Positions 1 to 11,523 are shown, counted from the first letter of the stretch. The stretch is DNA of 64,000 nt from Aurelia coerulea (GCA_039566865.1 CM076943.1:14246001-14310000); one strand, 5' to 3'. A program made the numbers and translations. Notes: a model not told the origin generated them from the sequence alone.

Positions 1-244
1 AAGCAGTTTTATAATAAAACTTGCTTGTAATTTGAGAACAATGCAACCGGATTTGATGAACTGATTTTTTGCATCGAAGCTGATATGTTACCTGCACAAA
101 GGATATCAGCTTGTGTTAATAGCTGGTTTCAGAGCTGCAGAATCCAAAGGTAGTAAAATTCTTCTTGCTTCCTCAGTACAGCTGAAATTGTTATGATTTT
201 TGATGCTAATGCTGCTTGAAGAATTATCCGTACTTTCCTCACAG

Positions 245-3200
245 GTTGTGGCGAGGGAAAATATCTACAACAGGAGACACAAAGTTGGATGGTTGGAATG
301 GACAGAAGTTCGTCTCTGTCAGAAATTGCAAATTCAAGCGGAAACGAGATTGCAACATGCGATATTACGAAGATGCCATTTAGAAGTCAAACATTTGATG
401 GCCTAATTTGCATATCAGTAATTCATCATCTTGCAACGGAAACCCGAAGAGTCAAAGCCTTGAAGGAGCTTGGACGACTACTTAGGCCAGGAGGAAAAGT
501 ACTCATCACAGCTTGGGCTTTAGAGAATGAATATAGAAAGGTTGGTGACGTTTTCCTCTAATTTGTACATTTTAAACTAGCGTATGGTTTTCTGTAAATC
601 TATGTCTGAACAACTTCTTCTTTGGCATTTGGACAGTGCTAAAACATTCTGAGAATGGCTACTTTCATGTGCATATGCAGGTGTGAACTTTAAAGCCACG
701 ACAAACATTCTGTATTGCTACCAAAAGATTGAAACAAAAAATGCATTATATTAGAGAGCGAAGGAAAGATAATCATGTTGTATCCCTATGAGACTTGCCA
801 TTCAAATGGCATTGTTAGGAGGTAGAGAGTTCTTGCAAGATCGATTCCTTTTCAAGTTGAAGAAAACAAGGGCAGATTTTGTAACACAATAGCATGAGTT
901 CTTTTTGTTGACACCTGAATTCAAAGTGATTAGAGATCACAGACAAAGGAAATTCCCTCAACCAGTAATTCAAAACAAACAAAGCTGCAAAAGTTTCTCT
1001 GAAACCCAGGGAGCTATCTCACTCGTTGTGCATTCCACAAATTGTTCTTAAGAGCAAACACGAGCATATGTCGAAAGAAGAAGGATATATCAACGCATCT
1101 ACCACGGACATTTTATTTCCTTGGTTCAGAAGCTGAGCAGCAAGTATTTTAATCACACCCAAGAATGTAAGAAAATTGAGTGGCCTCCCAATCGGCTTCT
1201 GAGCCAGACAAATTAAATGCCAGAGGTAGATGTGCCGATATATCCTTCTTATTTCGATCTATGTTCAAGTTTGCTCCTAAAAACAATTTCTGGAATGCAC
1301 AACGAGCGAGCTAGCAACCTGGGTTTCAGAGAAACTTTTGCGGCTTTGCTTGTTTTGATTTACTGGTTGAGAGAATTTCCTTTGTCTGTGATCGCTAATT
1401 GCTTTGGATTGAGGTGTCATTCAAAAGCTGCTGATGCTATTGTCTTAAAAAATCTGTCTTTGTTGTTGAAGATCACTGACAAAAAAATCAGAAAACCATT
1501 TCCCTTTTGATGTCATTCTTTCAATTGCAGTTTATCTGTCAAGATGTTTTAGTGCCTGCAGAAGTTAGTAAAAATAATGAAGAAAACTGTTGTAAGTACC
1601 TATAATTTCAATCATCTAAATGTGTTACGTTCAATGATTACGTTTCATACATTTAACGAAAATACATTAGCGATAGCCATAATATGCGCTACCTAGATAG
1701 CTGTGATTGCTATGGAAACCAATTGGAAGTCTTAAACTGCATGCTGCCGCCCTTGACACCTGGAGTTATTGACTGATATCAGTGATTTAATCGTTCGCCT
1801 TATCATACCTGAGTGGCTGTAGAAAACAAGTTTCTGAAAACTTATCGATTCATGTCATTCTTTTACAAGGATAGCGATTTGGTTAATTGTTTGTTACCTT
1901 GTTTATTCGATCTTTTACAAGCGATGCAAAGACAAAAGGCAATGACACGTGCTGCACCATATTTGGGTAACTGACCAGCTTCAACCGGAAATATTGACAT
2001 CTGATTGGCTAAAATCTGACCGCAAGTAGCTTGAGCCAGTTCTGTATGCTTAGATTCAATTCTGATTGGGCAAGAGAAGGCCTTCAGTATTGTTCTTATC
2101 AATCTTGTTCTTATCAATAGACGTTGACTTGGGGGGGGGGAGGGGGTTTCCATAGTCAGTATCTATTTTTCCTGTTTTGTGACAAGGGTCTCAGACCCCG
2201 CGTTTACACTATGTCGGTACGAAATGAATACGGCATGAAACTGTGCCGTATTGGCCTCCCGTTTACACTATGCCGGGATAGTTTTCACTTGAATACGGCA
2301 CGAAATGAATACGGCATGCTAACTGGCTTCGTCACTGAACCGGCATAGTGTAAACGGCGAATACGGCATCATTTCATGTCGGATTCACATCGAGGCGATA
2401 ATCTGGCAAATGAGAGCATGCGCCTTGACAAATCCTCACTCTGCGCATGGTCAAAACCTATTGAATTTATTTCGTGCCGGTATGGTGTAAACGGCGATTC
2501 CGTTTTGACAGAAAAACCAATACGGCACAGTTTCATGCCGTATTCATTTCGTACCGGCATAGTGCCAACGGGGTCTCACATGTCTCAAGTCAGATGTCAC
2601 CTGCAGATGCCCGCGAATATAAACAAATAGAGACTTTTACATGAGCAATTCTGCGTGTCGCAAATCATCTCATATGACATCTAATTTGTGACAGTTTTCA
2701 CTAACAATTGGCTTTTTCTTTAGATCTACAACAAGATGCATTGAGCAACTCCGCATTCCTGTCGATGGATTTTGTAAAGCAACAAGCAACTCGACTAACT
2801 ACAAAAATTGGTGGCATACGTCAAATGCTATCGAAAGAGGTTGAGGCATTGAAGTCTAAACTTAGAACAGCCAGCAATGTTACCGACACTATACACACAT
2901 ATATAACAAATAGAAAGCGATCAATTTGGCTTTGGGTTGAGGACAGAACTCTTCTGAACAAACTTGGACATATATTTCGAGGCAGTTTGCGAAGAACTTG
3001 TAGTACTAACGATATAGAGGCCATACAACAACATCCACACGATCATGACACACAACAGCATTCGCGTTTTTCAGATAGGGCTGCGAAAGTGGTAAATCAT
3101 TTTAGTGATGATTTATCGATCAGCCTTACAAATAATGGAATTCATAGGTATTATCACGTATTCCAGAAAGGAGAGCTAACTAGACTCGTTAAAGAGAACG

Positions 3201-3280
3201 TTCCTTCCCTTGAAGTGATCGAAGAGTGGTTTGAACAAGGGAACTGGGTTGTAGTTGCGCAGAAGAGTAGAAGAAAATAA
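245..3280 (+). CDS. TRMT9B: TRM9-like tRNA methyltransferase (TRMT9B/ALKBH8 type), 3' part of gene
   Basis: Three exons are visible: 245-540, 1531-1591 and 2724-3280; earlier exons are upstream of the window. The first encodes an S-adenosylmethionine-binding Rossmann core: GCGEGKY (motif I), MVGMDRS, DITKMPF, ISVIHHLATETRR and LRPGGKVLI. The second supplies FICQDVLVP, matching the conserved (Q)DVLVPW block of ALKBH8/TRMT9B. The third ends in HRYYHVFQKGELTRL and EQGNWVVVAQK, the family's C-terminal signature, then TAA. Splice sites are AAG/gttggt, ag/TTT, T/gtaagt and ag/AT, and all phases agree. TRM9-family enzymes methylate the wobble uridine side chain (mcm5U) in tRNA; TRMT9B is the animal paralogue without the AlkB domain. 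The long linker between the QDVLVP block and the C-terminus resembles TRMT9B more than ALKBH8, but the start is missing, so the choice is an inference. Confidence 0.88.
541..1530. repeat. Intron containing an imperfect foldback (arms about 855-1134 and 1190-1472)
   Basis: The intron between the first two methyltransferase exons holds two long inverted arms of about 280 bases around a spacer of about 55 bases. The left arm contains CAATAGCATGAG and TCTCTGAAACCCAGGGAG; the right arm carries their diverged reverse complements. No transposase is visible. The arms have many mismatches, so this looks like an old foldback element or MITE. Confidence 0.7.
2191..2578. mobile_element. MITE with about 60-base inverted termini (GTTTACACTATGCCGG family)
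   Basis: The left end (CAGACCCCGCGTTTACACTA, then GTACGAAATGAATACGGCAT) is repeated inverted at the right end (CGTACCGGCATAGTGCCAAC, GGGGTCT). The phrase GTTTACACTATGCCGG and its complement recur inside. It is about 390 bases and non-coding, in the last intron of the methyltransferase gene. The termini resemble those of the element at about 14090-14338. Confidence 0.75.
2581..2696. mobile_element. Short MITE, TGTCTSAARTYAGATGTCAC termini, copy 1
   Basis: About 115 bases with inverted ends (CAGATGTCACCTGCAGATGC against ATGACATCTAATTTGTGACA). A second copy lies at about 34463-34577 with the same internal phrase ATGCCCGCGAATA. It directly abuts the MITE ending at 2578. Confidence 0.65.
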
Positions 3281-3307
3281 CTGACTAAAGATACTTATGT
3301 GAAGGAC

Positions 3308-4221
3308 AGGGTGACCCAAAGAGTGTTCCTATTTGAAACAAACACGAAAATCTTATTACAAGGCCGATCAAATCTCTTTTTTAGTAAGTTGATCAAAGAC
3401 CAAATTATTTTCCCAAGTATACATGTATTTTTTTTATAAGAAACTAAGAATTTTGGCCAGTACTGAAAGTTTCTTAAAATTATCAGATTTTGAATACTCA
3501 GAGTTTCTTACGAGTTCCTTAGGGGTTCCATAACAATCTTCATGATCACTGCCTGTGCCCTCGTTAAAATTTCAAAACAAGGTTTTTTAGCATTTCCAAT
3601 TGTTATACATTTCAAGTACCTTACGAGTAATATGATACAGGAAGCAAATGAAAGTAAAGTAAAAATATGTCGAAGATTTCCTTGATCGAAGTAAATAGTT
3701 TCTTGGTTTTTATTCTCCCAGTACTGGAGTTTCTTAATTTTTTGGCGATCCGAGAGTTGAGTTTCTTATGGGCAGTTTCTTATAAAAAAAATACGTGTAG
3801 TGATCTCATGATTTGTTTTAAAATCATCAAATTTAGCTCCTTCTAGGGCTGCTTGGCTTTGAAGCATACTGCAAAAAGCATTGACGATTACCATATTAAT
3901 GTCTTTTTGTATATTTAGCATCTAGTTTGGTCATAAATTGTCAGAAAAAAGCATCAAATATCATTGTAAACCAAATGGATAAAAAATCTAAAATTAATGG
4001 CTCCTAGATCATTTTCAAGATGTTGCTTAAGAGAGTATATCTCAGAATAAGGCTTTTCGACGTGTCATTGTATACCCTTTAATAAGTAACGGATACAAAC
4101 ATTACATTATCTTAAAATATATTTGGATCATTGCTAAAATAAATCAAAGAGAAACGCTTATGATAGGCTTGATAATCGATTTTTGTCATATTTTAGCCGG
4201 GAGTACTTTTGGGTCACCAGG
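3308..4221. mobile_element. CCGGGTGWCCCAAAAG-type element interrupted by a nested MITE
   Basis: The left end reads AGGGTGACCCAAAGAGTG and the right end CTTTTGGGTCACCAGG, followed by TA. The interior aligns with the element at 32158-32693: both contain GGCCGATC, an AGGGCTRCYTGGYTT phrase, GCATCTARTTTGGTCA and related text. That copy lacks the 376-base insertion present here at 3422-3797. No coding capacity is visible. The element starts only about 27 bases after the methyltransferase stop codon; an AATAAA at 4138-4143 could be that gene's polyadenylation signal. Confidence 0.7.
3422..3797. mobile_element. TA-flanked MITE, CACGTATTTTTTTTATAAG termini, copy 1 (nested)
   Basis: Left end CATGTATTTTTTTTATAAG, right end CTTATAAAAAAAATACGTG, with TA at 3420-3421 and 3798-3799. 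Internal text such as CAGTACTGAAAGTTTCTTA and the reverse motif TAAGAAACT recurs in the other copies (10328-10911, 14588-15005, 31419-31803, 34584-35147). TA duplication and simple inverted ends suggest mobilisation by a Tc1/mariner-type transposase. Confidence 0.8.
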
Positions 4222-4404
4222 TAAAAGGACGCAGATTTTGTAAAAAAAAATAGCATTTGTTGCCGTTGAATGACATGGCAGTAAAAAGCGATCAATGAAG
4301 GTAAACATAAACAATGGATCTCAATGGACGATTAGTCAAGCTAGGAACATAGATAAAACAAGCCGCGAGAGATGGCATGAAACCAACACGGTCCAGGGGC
4401 TATT

Positions 4405-4774
4405 CCCGGGGGGGGGGGGTCTTTTATTGTGAACGTGATTCCACCTGAATCTGGACTTTGAAAAAAGGACCCATTCGTATGACAGAATATTCAAAAATTC
4501 CGAACCCATTTGCCTGAATATCAGGAAATTTCTGACCCATGTGTATGAATTTGTCGATTTGAAACAAAGGAAAATTTCAGTTGTTTGGTGCGGATTATCA
4601 TTATGAGACTCATTGATAAGAAAATTCTCAAAAAGCTACCCATCTACCAGAATGGTGTTTAAAAACTGACCCATATGTGGGGAATTTCAGATGAAGAAAT
4701 CCACCCATATGAGCGGCACGTCCAGTATCATTCAACAATGAAATACCCCCCCCCCCCCCCCCCCCCCCCCGAGA
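4405..4774. mobile_element. Poly-G/C-capped minisatellite element, TSD GGCTATT
   Basis: The element begins CCC followed by a G run and ends in a run of about 27 C then GAGA. The 7-base sequence GGCTATT flanks it at 4398-4404 and 4775-4781. Inside, ACCCAT recurs at 4469, 4504, 4535, 4638, 4669 and 4703, that is every 31-35 bases or a multiple. It is non-coding. It shares AATTTCTGA and the ACCCAT spacing with the element at 16757-17176. Confidence 0.75.
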
Positions 4775-4861
4775 GGCTATTGAGATAAAAAAACGACCAG
4801 ATATCAATTGACAAGGAATACATCTTACCATTACCAGTCGAAATGCATTTATCTGTAATAC

Positions 4862-6316
4862 AACAACAGAGCATAGGTTCCAAATCTTTCACTCGGCGTA
4901 AAAAGGTGGGTGTAAAATTCTGTGATCTATTTCTTCTGATCGAGTGGCTTGAAACATACTTTAGTTATTTATCTTTAATTCTACCGTATGACCTTTCAAA
5001 AGTTTTGACTATTTTTCGAAATGTAAGCATATGTTGCATTTCAACTCATTTCAGAGTGTGACGTCATCAAATTTCTAAATCATAAACCAGAAAAGTGACA
5101 GACTTTTGCTTGATACCATATTGTAGACATCCATAAACAATGGTTTTCTTCGAAATTATTTCATGTTGCTTCAATCAGTTTAGAAATTACGAAGTTTTTT
5201 TTTTAATTTTTCTTGAATACTTAAAAAAGTAGAAAAAAAATCTGATTCTGAAGATATTGAAGATTTCAGAAAAGTCCAACGGTAGAATTATAGAAAGATG
5301 GCCAAGTTTCTTTGAAGTCATTCAGTTCAAAGAAATACCGGGTGTCCCAAAATGATGTATTATCGTTTGATTGCTTGTATGTCCATAACCAATGAACCAA
5401 TTTTCAAAAACTTTATTTTATCCGATTGCCAAAAGGCTAAATTGTATTTGAAGATGTTGGTTGGGGTTTAGGCCAATTTCTTCATGTTGAAAAGAAGATC
5501 GATAAAGCTGCTCAAATTCAAGCCTTAGATGGCATGAACAAGAAACGACCTTCTTTCCCAGTCAACATTTTAGACGTGATGCAAAAGGCAGAACTTATAT
5601 GTCGCTCAGAGAATATATGTAGTTCAGAGAATACCAATTCAGTTAATACTGAGTTCTGAGAATATGAATACGAGTTCAGCCTTTTGTGTCACATATAAAT
5701 GTTGACTGGAAAAATAGGCCGTTTCTTTCTCATGCCAGTTTTAACTCACACTTAATTCCTGAGTTCAGTAAAATTTTAGCGTCTGTCCAAGGTGACACTA
5801 AACTGATACATCCAAAACACAGAAGTTGCCCTACGTCCAATGTGAACCCGACTCTAGTATTTATAGTAGAAATTGTATATTCGTAGCCCTATGTATTAGT
5901 ACTTGTTTGTATATTTAGATTTAGTTTTTAGTTACCTGTTTTCTATGTTATAGCCATGGGGTAGTCATGGTCTTCTGCTCCTCATGGCATCGTCCTTGTA
6001 GTGTAGTAAAGTAGTTTGTAAGTGTTGTTTTAGGTAATCTCTTCTTTGTAAAATTTTATATTGGATATAAAAAAAAAAAAAAAAAAGGTTTATCGATCTT
6101 CTTTTCGACATGAAAACGCCACTGTAAAACCACAACCAACATCGTAAAATACAATTTAGTCTTTAGGCAATCAAGTAAAACAAAGTTTTTGAAAATCGGT
6201 TCATTGGTTATGGACATGTAAGCAATTAAACAATAATACATCATTTTGGGACAGCCGGTAGGTCACTCAATTTTACATCAACCTTTTTAAAGATTTGGAA
6301 CCTATGCTCAACAACA
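4862..6316. mobile_element. Foldback element (GTTCCAAATCTTT termini) carrying a nested mariner-like element
   Basis: The left arm CATAGGTTCCAAATCTTT with GGTGTAAAATTCTG is matched inverted by the right arm AAAGATTTGGAACCTATG with CAATTTTACATC. Related copies lie at 15922-16437, about 23090-23420 and 57502-59370. The right arm is split by the element 5338-6258. Short frames inside show no recognisable domain. Confidence 0.7.
5338..6258. mobile_element. Mariner-like non-autonomous element, CCGGGTGTCCCAAAATGATG termini, TA duplication
   Basis: The left end CCGGGTGTCCCAAAATGATG and the right end CATCATTTTGGGACAGCCGG are inverted, with about 90 further bases of inverted similarity, flanked by TA at 5336-5337 and 6259-6260. 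A second, inner inverted pair (about 5530-5600 and 5672-5742, containing CCAGTCAACATTT and AAATGTTGACTGG) suggests another foldback inside. There is no transposase frame. Confidence 0.82.
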
Positions 6317-7230
6317 GTAAGCAGTGCAATTTTGATACTGGGTGGTGGGTTGAAAAACTGCCAAGACGTTTGAAAGGTTGTAGCTCTCGTTTCATTTCAT
6401 CTTCATCTAATTCTTTTAAGGAGGGTTGCCCTTCAACAAGTTGGTTTTCAAGGGGCCCTCCGATAAAAACATCATTACCATCTAAGGTACAAAGGGACAA
6501 ATAAAAAGCTATTAATTAAATAAAACTATAAAACCTTATTTACAATATTTAAAATCTATGTTCAATAAAGGTCAAAATTACAAGGAAACAAGAGAAAAGT
6601 GCCTGTTTCTAAATAGTTTCCTTGAAACTATCAAACTCTAAAACGGTGCACCCTAAAACTATTTATCAGATTCCGAGACAAAATTGGTAATATCTGCCTC
6701 AAATTACAAGCGTTTTTATAGAATAATACGTAGGAATAACAATAGAATAAAGAAAATTACAATGATAATAATAATATGATAATAATATTGGCAACGAATG
6801 TTTCAACAGCTATATGTTTCAGGCTATCATTTCCAATCTACTTTGCTTACAAGCGCAACTTCACCCATCCACCATGCAAATCCCTTCATTGCAATTGCTA
6901 ATCGTCGATAAGTTTTTATGTCATGTCAATCTTCAGATGCTATTTTCAAAGAGCAGTTCCTGTTACAGAGCAAAGAAAGGAGTAGTAGTTACAAACTTTT
7001 GTTAAGATGTTTTCAATAGTGTTTTGCGATTTCTTGATACTATCACAAGACTGGAAAATGTTTCTCTTTCTTTTGCTATATGTTTCAACAGCCCCACACC
7101 ACAACCTACAGGCACATATTGCTTACAACTCCCGTACCCCCATCTTCAAGCTTTTAACGCTTTTAGAGCATCAAAATCCTCACTACCTCCTTGGCTGTTC
7201 TTGTGATTGGGGGGGGGGGTGACAGAGTCT
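6317..7230. other. Intergenic, no recognised feature
   Basis: AT-rich sequence with short frames only. I see no splice-consistent coding, tRNA or clear element ends. A duplicated phrase around 6803-6825 and 7078-7100 (CTATATGTTTCA, CAACAG) is too short to interpret. Confidence 0.4.
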
Positions 7231-7238
7231 TTGGTAAC

Positions 7239-7406
7239 CAGGGACGTAGGAAGCATCTCAAACTTGGAGGGGCACGACATTTCGAGGGCACTTTTTCCAT
7301 TAAGCTAAAGGGGCATTTCCTGAAAACAAAAAGGGCACTTCTTTGTATATTTGAAAATCTTGGGGGGGCACGTGCCCCCAGTGCCCCCCCGGTTCCTACG
7401 TCTCTG
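7239..7406. mobile_element. hAT-like MITE, CAGGGACGTAGGAA termini, 8-base duplication TTGGTAAC
   Basis: Starts CAGGGACGTAGGAAGC and ends GGTTCCTACGTCTCTG; TTGGTAAC lies immediately outside at 7231-7238 and 7407-7414. An 8-base duplication and CAGGG-type ends are typical of hAT elements. The 168-base interior repeats GGGCAC/GGGGCA phrases and a G run, and is non-coding. Confidence 0.85.
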
Positions 7407-7659
7407 TTGGTAACCGTATTCATTATTAGGATACGAAGTTTCACCCAAATTGAAGGTACCACAGAATACCAAGTTTTAGGGAAAGGAGATAATAGCTGTC
7501 TAGCCTATCGTCAAAATGAGGAATTCTGAAAAGAGGTCGACATCTGTTCCTCATGAGACCAATGAGCAAGACCAAACCACACATACACAGCTCACTGTTG
7601 CACCTGTACAGCTGAAAGCTAAAGATTTGTTCTAAGAATTCCAAAAACATCTGCTTACA

Positions 7660-7795
7660 AATTTTTGTTGGTACCGATTCATAGGCTGGGTAACGGTACC
7701 CCTATCTTTGGTACCATGTGCCACCATCTCTGCATAATGTTGTACCAGGTACTATACCCCTCTGGTACCATAGTACCACTACCCTATTTCATGAG
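7660..7795. repeat. Cluster of GGTACC/GGTAC palindromes
   Basis: GGTACC or GGTAC occurs repeatedly (TTGGTACCGATTC, ACGGTACCCC, TTGGTACCATG, CCAGGTACTATA, CTGGTACCATAGTACCAC) in about 130 bases. No coding or known repeat family was recognised. Confidence 0.4.
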
Positions 7796-8089
7796 CTCTA
7801 GTGGCACAAGCAAATACAAAGCATGTACATATATCCATACAATAGAAGAAAACAATAGAAAAAACTGGTTGCTTCGTCTCATGCAGCCGAGCTTTTCAAG
7901 TTTTGGCGTCAAGTTTGCTTGCTGCCAATAAGAACCTAAATATAGCTCAATCAATTGAAACTCGGAAAGGAAAATGCATTTTCAAGTTCAATTTGTCGAT
8001 GTGCTTTCAATGAAGATCATAGCCATTATCACATAGGCAATTTACTTTTTTCTATCATTAATCATTAATTTCCTTCATGCCTGTAGAAA

Positions 8090-8292
8090 CATGGGTAGTT
8101 AGACACTGCTGGTGTGCTTCTATGGAGGAGCGCTGGATAATATGTATCTGCGGAGGAAATATTGTTTAGTACTGCGGAGGAGATTCGTTCTTTCGATATC
8201 TCCTCCGCAGTACTAAACAACATTTCCTCCGCAGATACATATTATCCAGCGCTCCTCCATAGAAGCACACCAGCAGTGTCTAACTACCCATG
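8090..8292. mobile_element. 203-base near-perfect palindrome with 7-base duplication GTAGAAA
   Basis: Two 95-base arms (8090-8184 and 8198-8292) are inverted copies with a single mismatch, separated by a 13-base loop. GTAGAAA flanks both sides exactly (8083-8089 and 8293-8299), showing the palindrome was inserted as a unit. Ends are CATGGGTAGTTAGACACTGC and its complement. There is no interior beyond the loop. A transcript across it would form a hairpin of about 95 base pairs. Confidence 0.9.
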
Positions 8293-8497
8293 GTAGAAAG
8301 CTCTAATCTGTGGTCTTTCATAAACACAATCATACTCAAGAATCATAGGAGGCGTCTGAGTGAGAGAAAAAACCACAAATGTTATTTTTCAGTTAACGAA
8401 TTATGCCATAGTTTGATCACTTTTCGAAATATTTACTCACGATTTTCAATTTAAAATCTTAGCCAAATGAATATTCAATTTGAAAAGCAAGCTTATT

Positions 8498-8540
8498 GAT
8501 ATCCAGAGCTTGTTTTCAGTTATCCAGAGCTTGTTTTCAG
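8498..8540. repeat. Short tandem duplication
   Basis: The phrase ATCCAGAGCTTGTTTTCAG occurs twice in tandem, separated by two bases (TT). Confidence 0.6.
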
Positions 8541-9004
8541 CTATCGCAGCTGCCCATAAACAAATACAGAAAGAAAGGACTTTCAAGTTTGTTTCTCCAT
8601 GAGAGTAACAACGCTGACGAAATGCCCTTGAAATATGACAGCATAACGCTCAGGGCTCTTCGGCAATCGGCATGCATTGCGATTCCTCCTTTTGTTTTTC
8701 ATAGATTTCGTGTACTTTATTCAATTGCTCAATTCATTTTCGTGGCGCTGACTGGATAAATAAGAGAATAAAAAGGAATAGAATTGGGCAGGCTTTTCAA
8801 ATTAGAATTAGAATTATTCGAATTATTAGAATTTCGCTGTCCACTGAAACTCGCGAAAGTGATAACGATCTGACTCCCTTATTCTCGAAACAAAGTATGA
8901 TCTAACAGCATACAGGCTTGGTAATTATTCAGAGTCAGGCCCGGTCCTTTGTTAGTGATTTCAACGTCATGACTAGCCAATCACAGCCACGGCATTGCGC
9001 CTTA

Positions 9005-9122
9005 AAATATGACATATATAAAATAGGAATAGATAAAATACAATATAAAAACCATTGCTTTAAAACCAATTTACAAAGTTTAAGATAAAAAGAAAAGAAA
9101 TACTAACTTCTAAATAGACTGT
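9005..9122 (-). pseudogene. 3' end of the same LINE, separated by the TTAA element
   Basis: If 9127-12768 and one TTAA are removed, the minus strand runs continuously from the RT tail into this AT-rich 3' end (TGTATTTTATCTATTCCTA). It stops exactly where the large inverted-repeat arm begins. Confidence 0.55.
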
Positions 9123-10327
9123 TTAAAGTGCATATGAAACGAAATTTTTTATTTTCGATAATAGTAAATTCGAGGTCGCTGATCACGAAAATGTGGCTGA
9201 AAATTTCGAAAAGCAATTCGTTACTATGTTATTAGCTCTCAAAGCTGCGATTCAAGTGGTTCAGGGGTCTGGTACCGATGTTGTGCTTTGACGTAATAGG
9301 TTTGTCAGTTCACAAAGAACATCGCGAGAACAAAGGCTTTCCGTAACAGTGCCGGTCAGTGGCCTGTTGCACTTCGACGTTCTCGACGAGTCTGCTGAGG
9401 TTTTCAGGGGCAATTTTTTGACATCCAAAGCATCAATACAACAGTACGTTATGGAAGAACAACCTTCGACTCTTGTTGATTGGTTTTTGGGTCTTTTACC
9501 ATGGCTGTTGGCTTCATTAGCTGAAGATTCATCGATTGAAGTGGCTGGCCATAACAACACACACAGGCCAATATGATTGCTATGTCGAAGCGACTTGCTT
9601 GGTCTTGCTTACAGCATATTAGCAAATGGTAAGTTTATTTTAGTGAAGCAAGAACTTTAGTGAAAACGTAGAATAGCGAATAAGACTGTTATCCAACTTA
9701 TGTAGAATTGCCTAATAATTTTATTCACGTTATGCGGGTCGGGGCGAGAGTCAGAGGACGTCATTTCTGTCAACGCGCGATGCTGATGGGCCTGACAAAA
9801 TTATTTGCGACTGCAGGTCAATTTCATTTGTAAACGCCTCTCATTTCAACGCTGAAAGACTCCAATTCTTCTGGGAATGTTTCCTTGTTCAAAATGTATT
9901 GAAGGATAAAGCTCTAACTCAGACTATTATCACCTTTAGTTTCTTGTTTTGAACAGTGGAATCACATAATTTTTCCCATGAGAAAGGTTGTTTGTAGAAG
10001 TTTGATAATACAGCGGAGGCAGGTAAACAAACAGTTTGCAAAAATAACACCGTCTTCAAAAACATGTAAATAAACAGTGATCATTATCTTCATTCCTTTC
10101 CCCTAGAACACTCAATCAAGGCTACTCAAAACTCCAGCCACTGAAATTGTAGATGTTTGCATATCAAAATATGACACAAACAGCAAAGGCTGGATGCAAG
10201 GACTTTCCTGGTGGATGAGCAACACCTAAAGAACCTTAGTGACATTTCTTTTCTGTAATAGTATAATCAGATACGAAATTTCTTTTCCCTCGTTGACTGG
10301 ATTCTATTTGTTGTCATCTGTTGCATA

Positions 10328-10911
10328 CACATATTTTTTCATAAGAATCTAAGAAGAGTTTTTTACTAGTTTCCTAAAGGTTCCATAACAATCTTCATAT
10401 TTACTCCCTGTTCCGCCCTGTTCCAATCTGAACATTTCAAAACAAAGTTTTTTGAAGCCTTTCTAATGTTTAGACATTATTCAAGTACCTTCCGAATACT
10501 ATGATATAGGAAACAAGTAAAAATAAAGTAAATATTTGTCAAGAAATTCCTTTATCGAAATAATTAATCTTAGTTATGATATGATATAGGAAACAAGTAA
10601 AAATAAAGTAAATATTTGTCAAGAAATTCCTTTATCGAAATAATTAATCTTAGTTATGTTTTCACAAGTATTTTCTCATAAGAAACTCGGACTCCCCAAA
10701 AAATTAAGAAACTCAAACATGTTTTTCTTTATTCTCACTTGTTTCCTGTATCATATTGTTCGAAAAGTACTTGAGTAATGTCTAAACATTGAAAAGGCTT
10801 CAAAAAACACATTGTGTTGAAGTGTTCAAGAGGGCACAGATCAGGTAATTTTAAGAGACTTCCAGTACTGGCCCAAATTCTTAGTTTCTTAATTTATAAG
10901 AAAAGTACGTG
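10328..10911. mobile_element. TA-flanked MITE, CACGTA...TTATAAGAA family, copy 2
   Basis: Starts CACATATTTTTTCATAAGAA and ends TTATAAGAAAAGTACGTG with TA on both sides (10326-10327, 10912-10913). It contains a perfect 80-base tandem duplication starting at 10501 and 10581. Confidence 0.75.
10501..10658. repeat. Perfect 80-base tandem duplication
   Basis: The unit beginning ATGATATAGGAAACAAGTAA occurs at 10501 and again at 10581, with no difference over the 78 bases I could compare. Confidence 0.9.
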
Positions 10912-11064
10912 TAATAGAGCACTATTGATGACCATGGTTTGAAAATTTATTGCACCAATTTCAAGATGAGAAAAATGGCTTCAACCGTTTTAAAAACCTT
11001 GCTCAAAACACAATGTCTTTGAGTCTGTCTTTGAGTCCATGAGTTCTTAAGTACGTGATCCTCA

Positions 11065-11523
11065 CCCAGGGGGGGGGGTACTCTGGTATATTCAGGATAG
11101 GGATGCTCAGGTTACTTTTTTGGGTCTAAAATTTTGACAAAGACTATTTTCTTGGGTCAATGATTTGTACAGTTATTTTTTTGGGTTCAAGAAATTCTGG
11201 CTTACTTTTTTGGGTCTCAAATATGAGAAAAAGTAAAAGATTGGGAAAAATATAATTTACAAACAAAATTAGAGCCAAATAACAGTACTAAAATCAAAAA
11301 ACATAAATATCCAAACACATTATGAGAAATCTAATCAGTTAGGGCACATTTATGCAGATTTAAGATACTGACTTCATAAATTTTGGGTATGTAAGGTCGG
11401 AAAAATTATTTTTTTGGGTCTGTTTTCAAGCTAGAAATTACTTTTTTGGGTTGATGCGTTGTACCCCAGCCTGAGCACCCCTATCCTAAATATGCCTGAG
11501 TACCCCCCCCCCCCCCCCTGGGG
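11065..11523. mobile_element. Poly-G/C-capped minisatellite element, TSD ATCCTCA
   Basis: Left end CCCA followed by a G run and TACTC; right end GAGTA, a C run, TGGGG. ATCCTCA (or GATCCTCA if 8 bases) flanks at 11058-11064 and 11524-11530. The inner termini GGATAGGGATGCTCAGG and CCTGAGCACCCCTATCC are inverted. The interior repeats TTTTTTGGGTC-like units about 30 bases apart (GGGT at 11122, 11154, 11183, 11212). A diverged inverted copy occupies about 35958-37191. Confidence 0.78.

Noticed and set aside
7191..7529. 112-residue plus frame containing GGGGCAC-encoded words
   Set aside because: It spans the hAT-like MITE and its flanks; no conserved feature.
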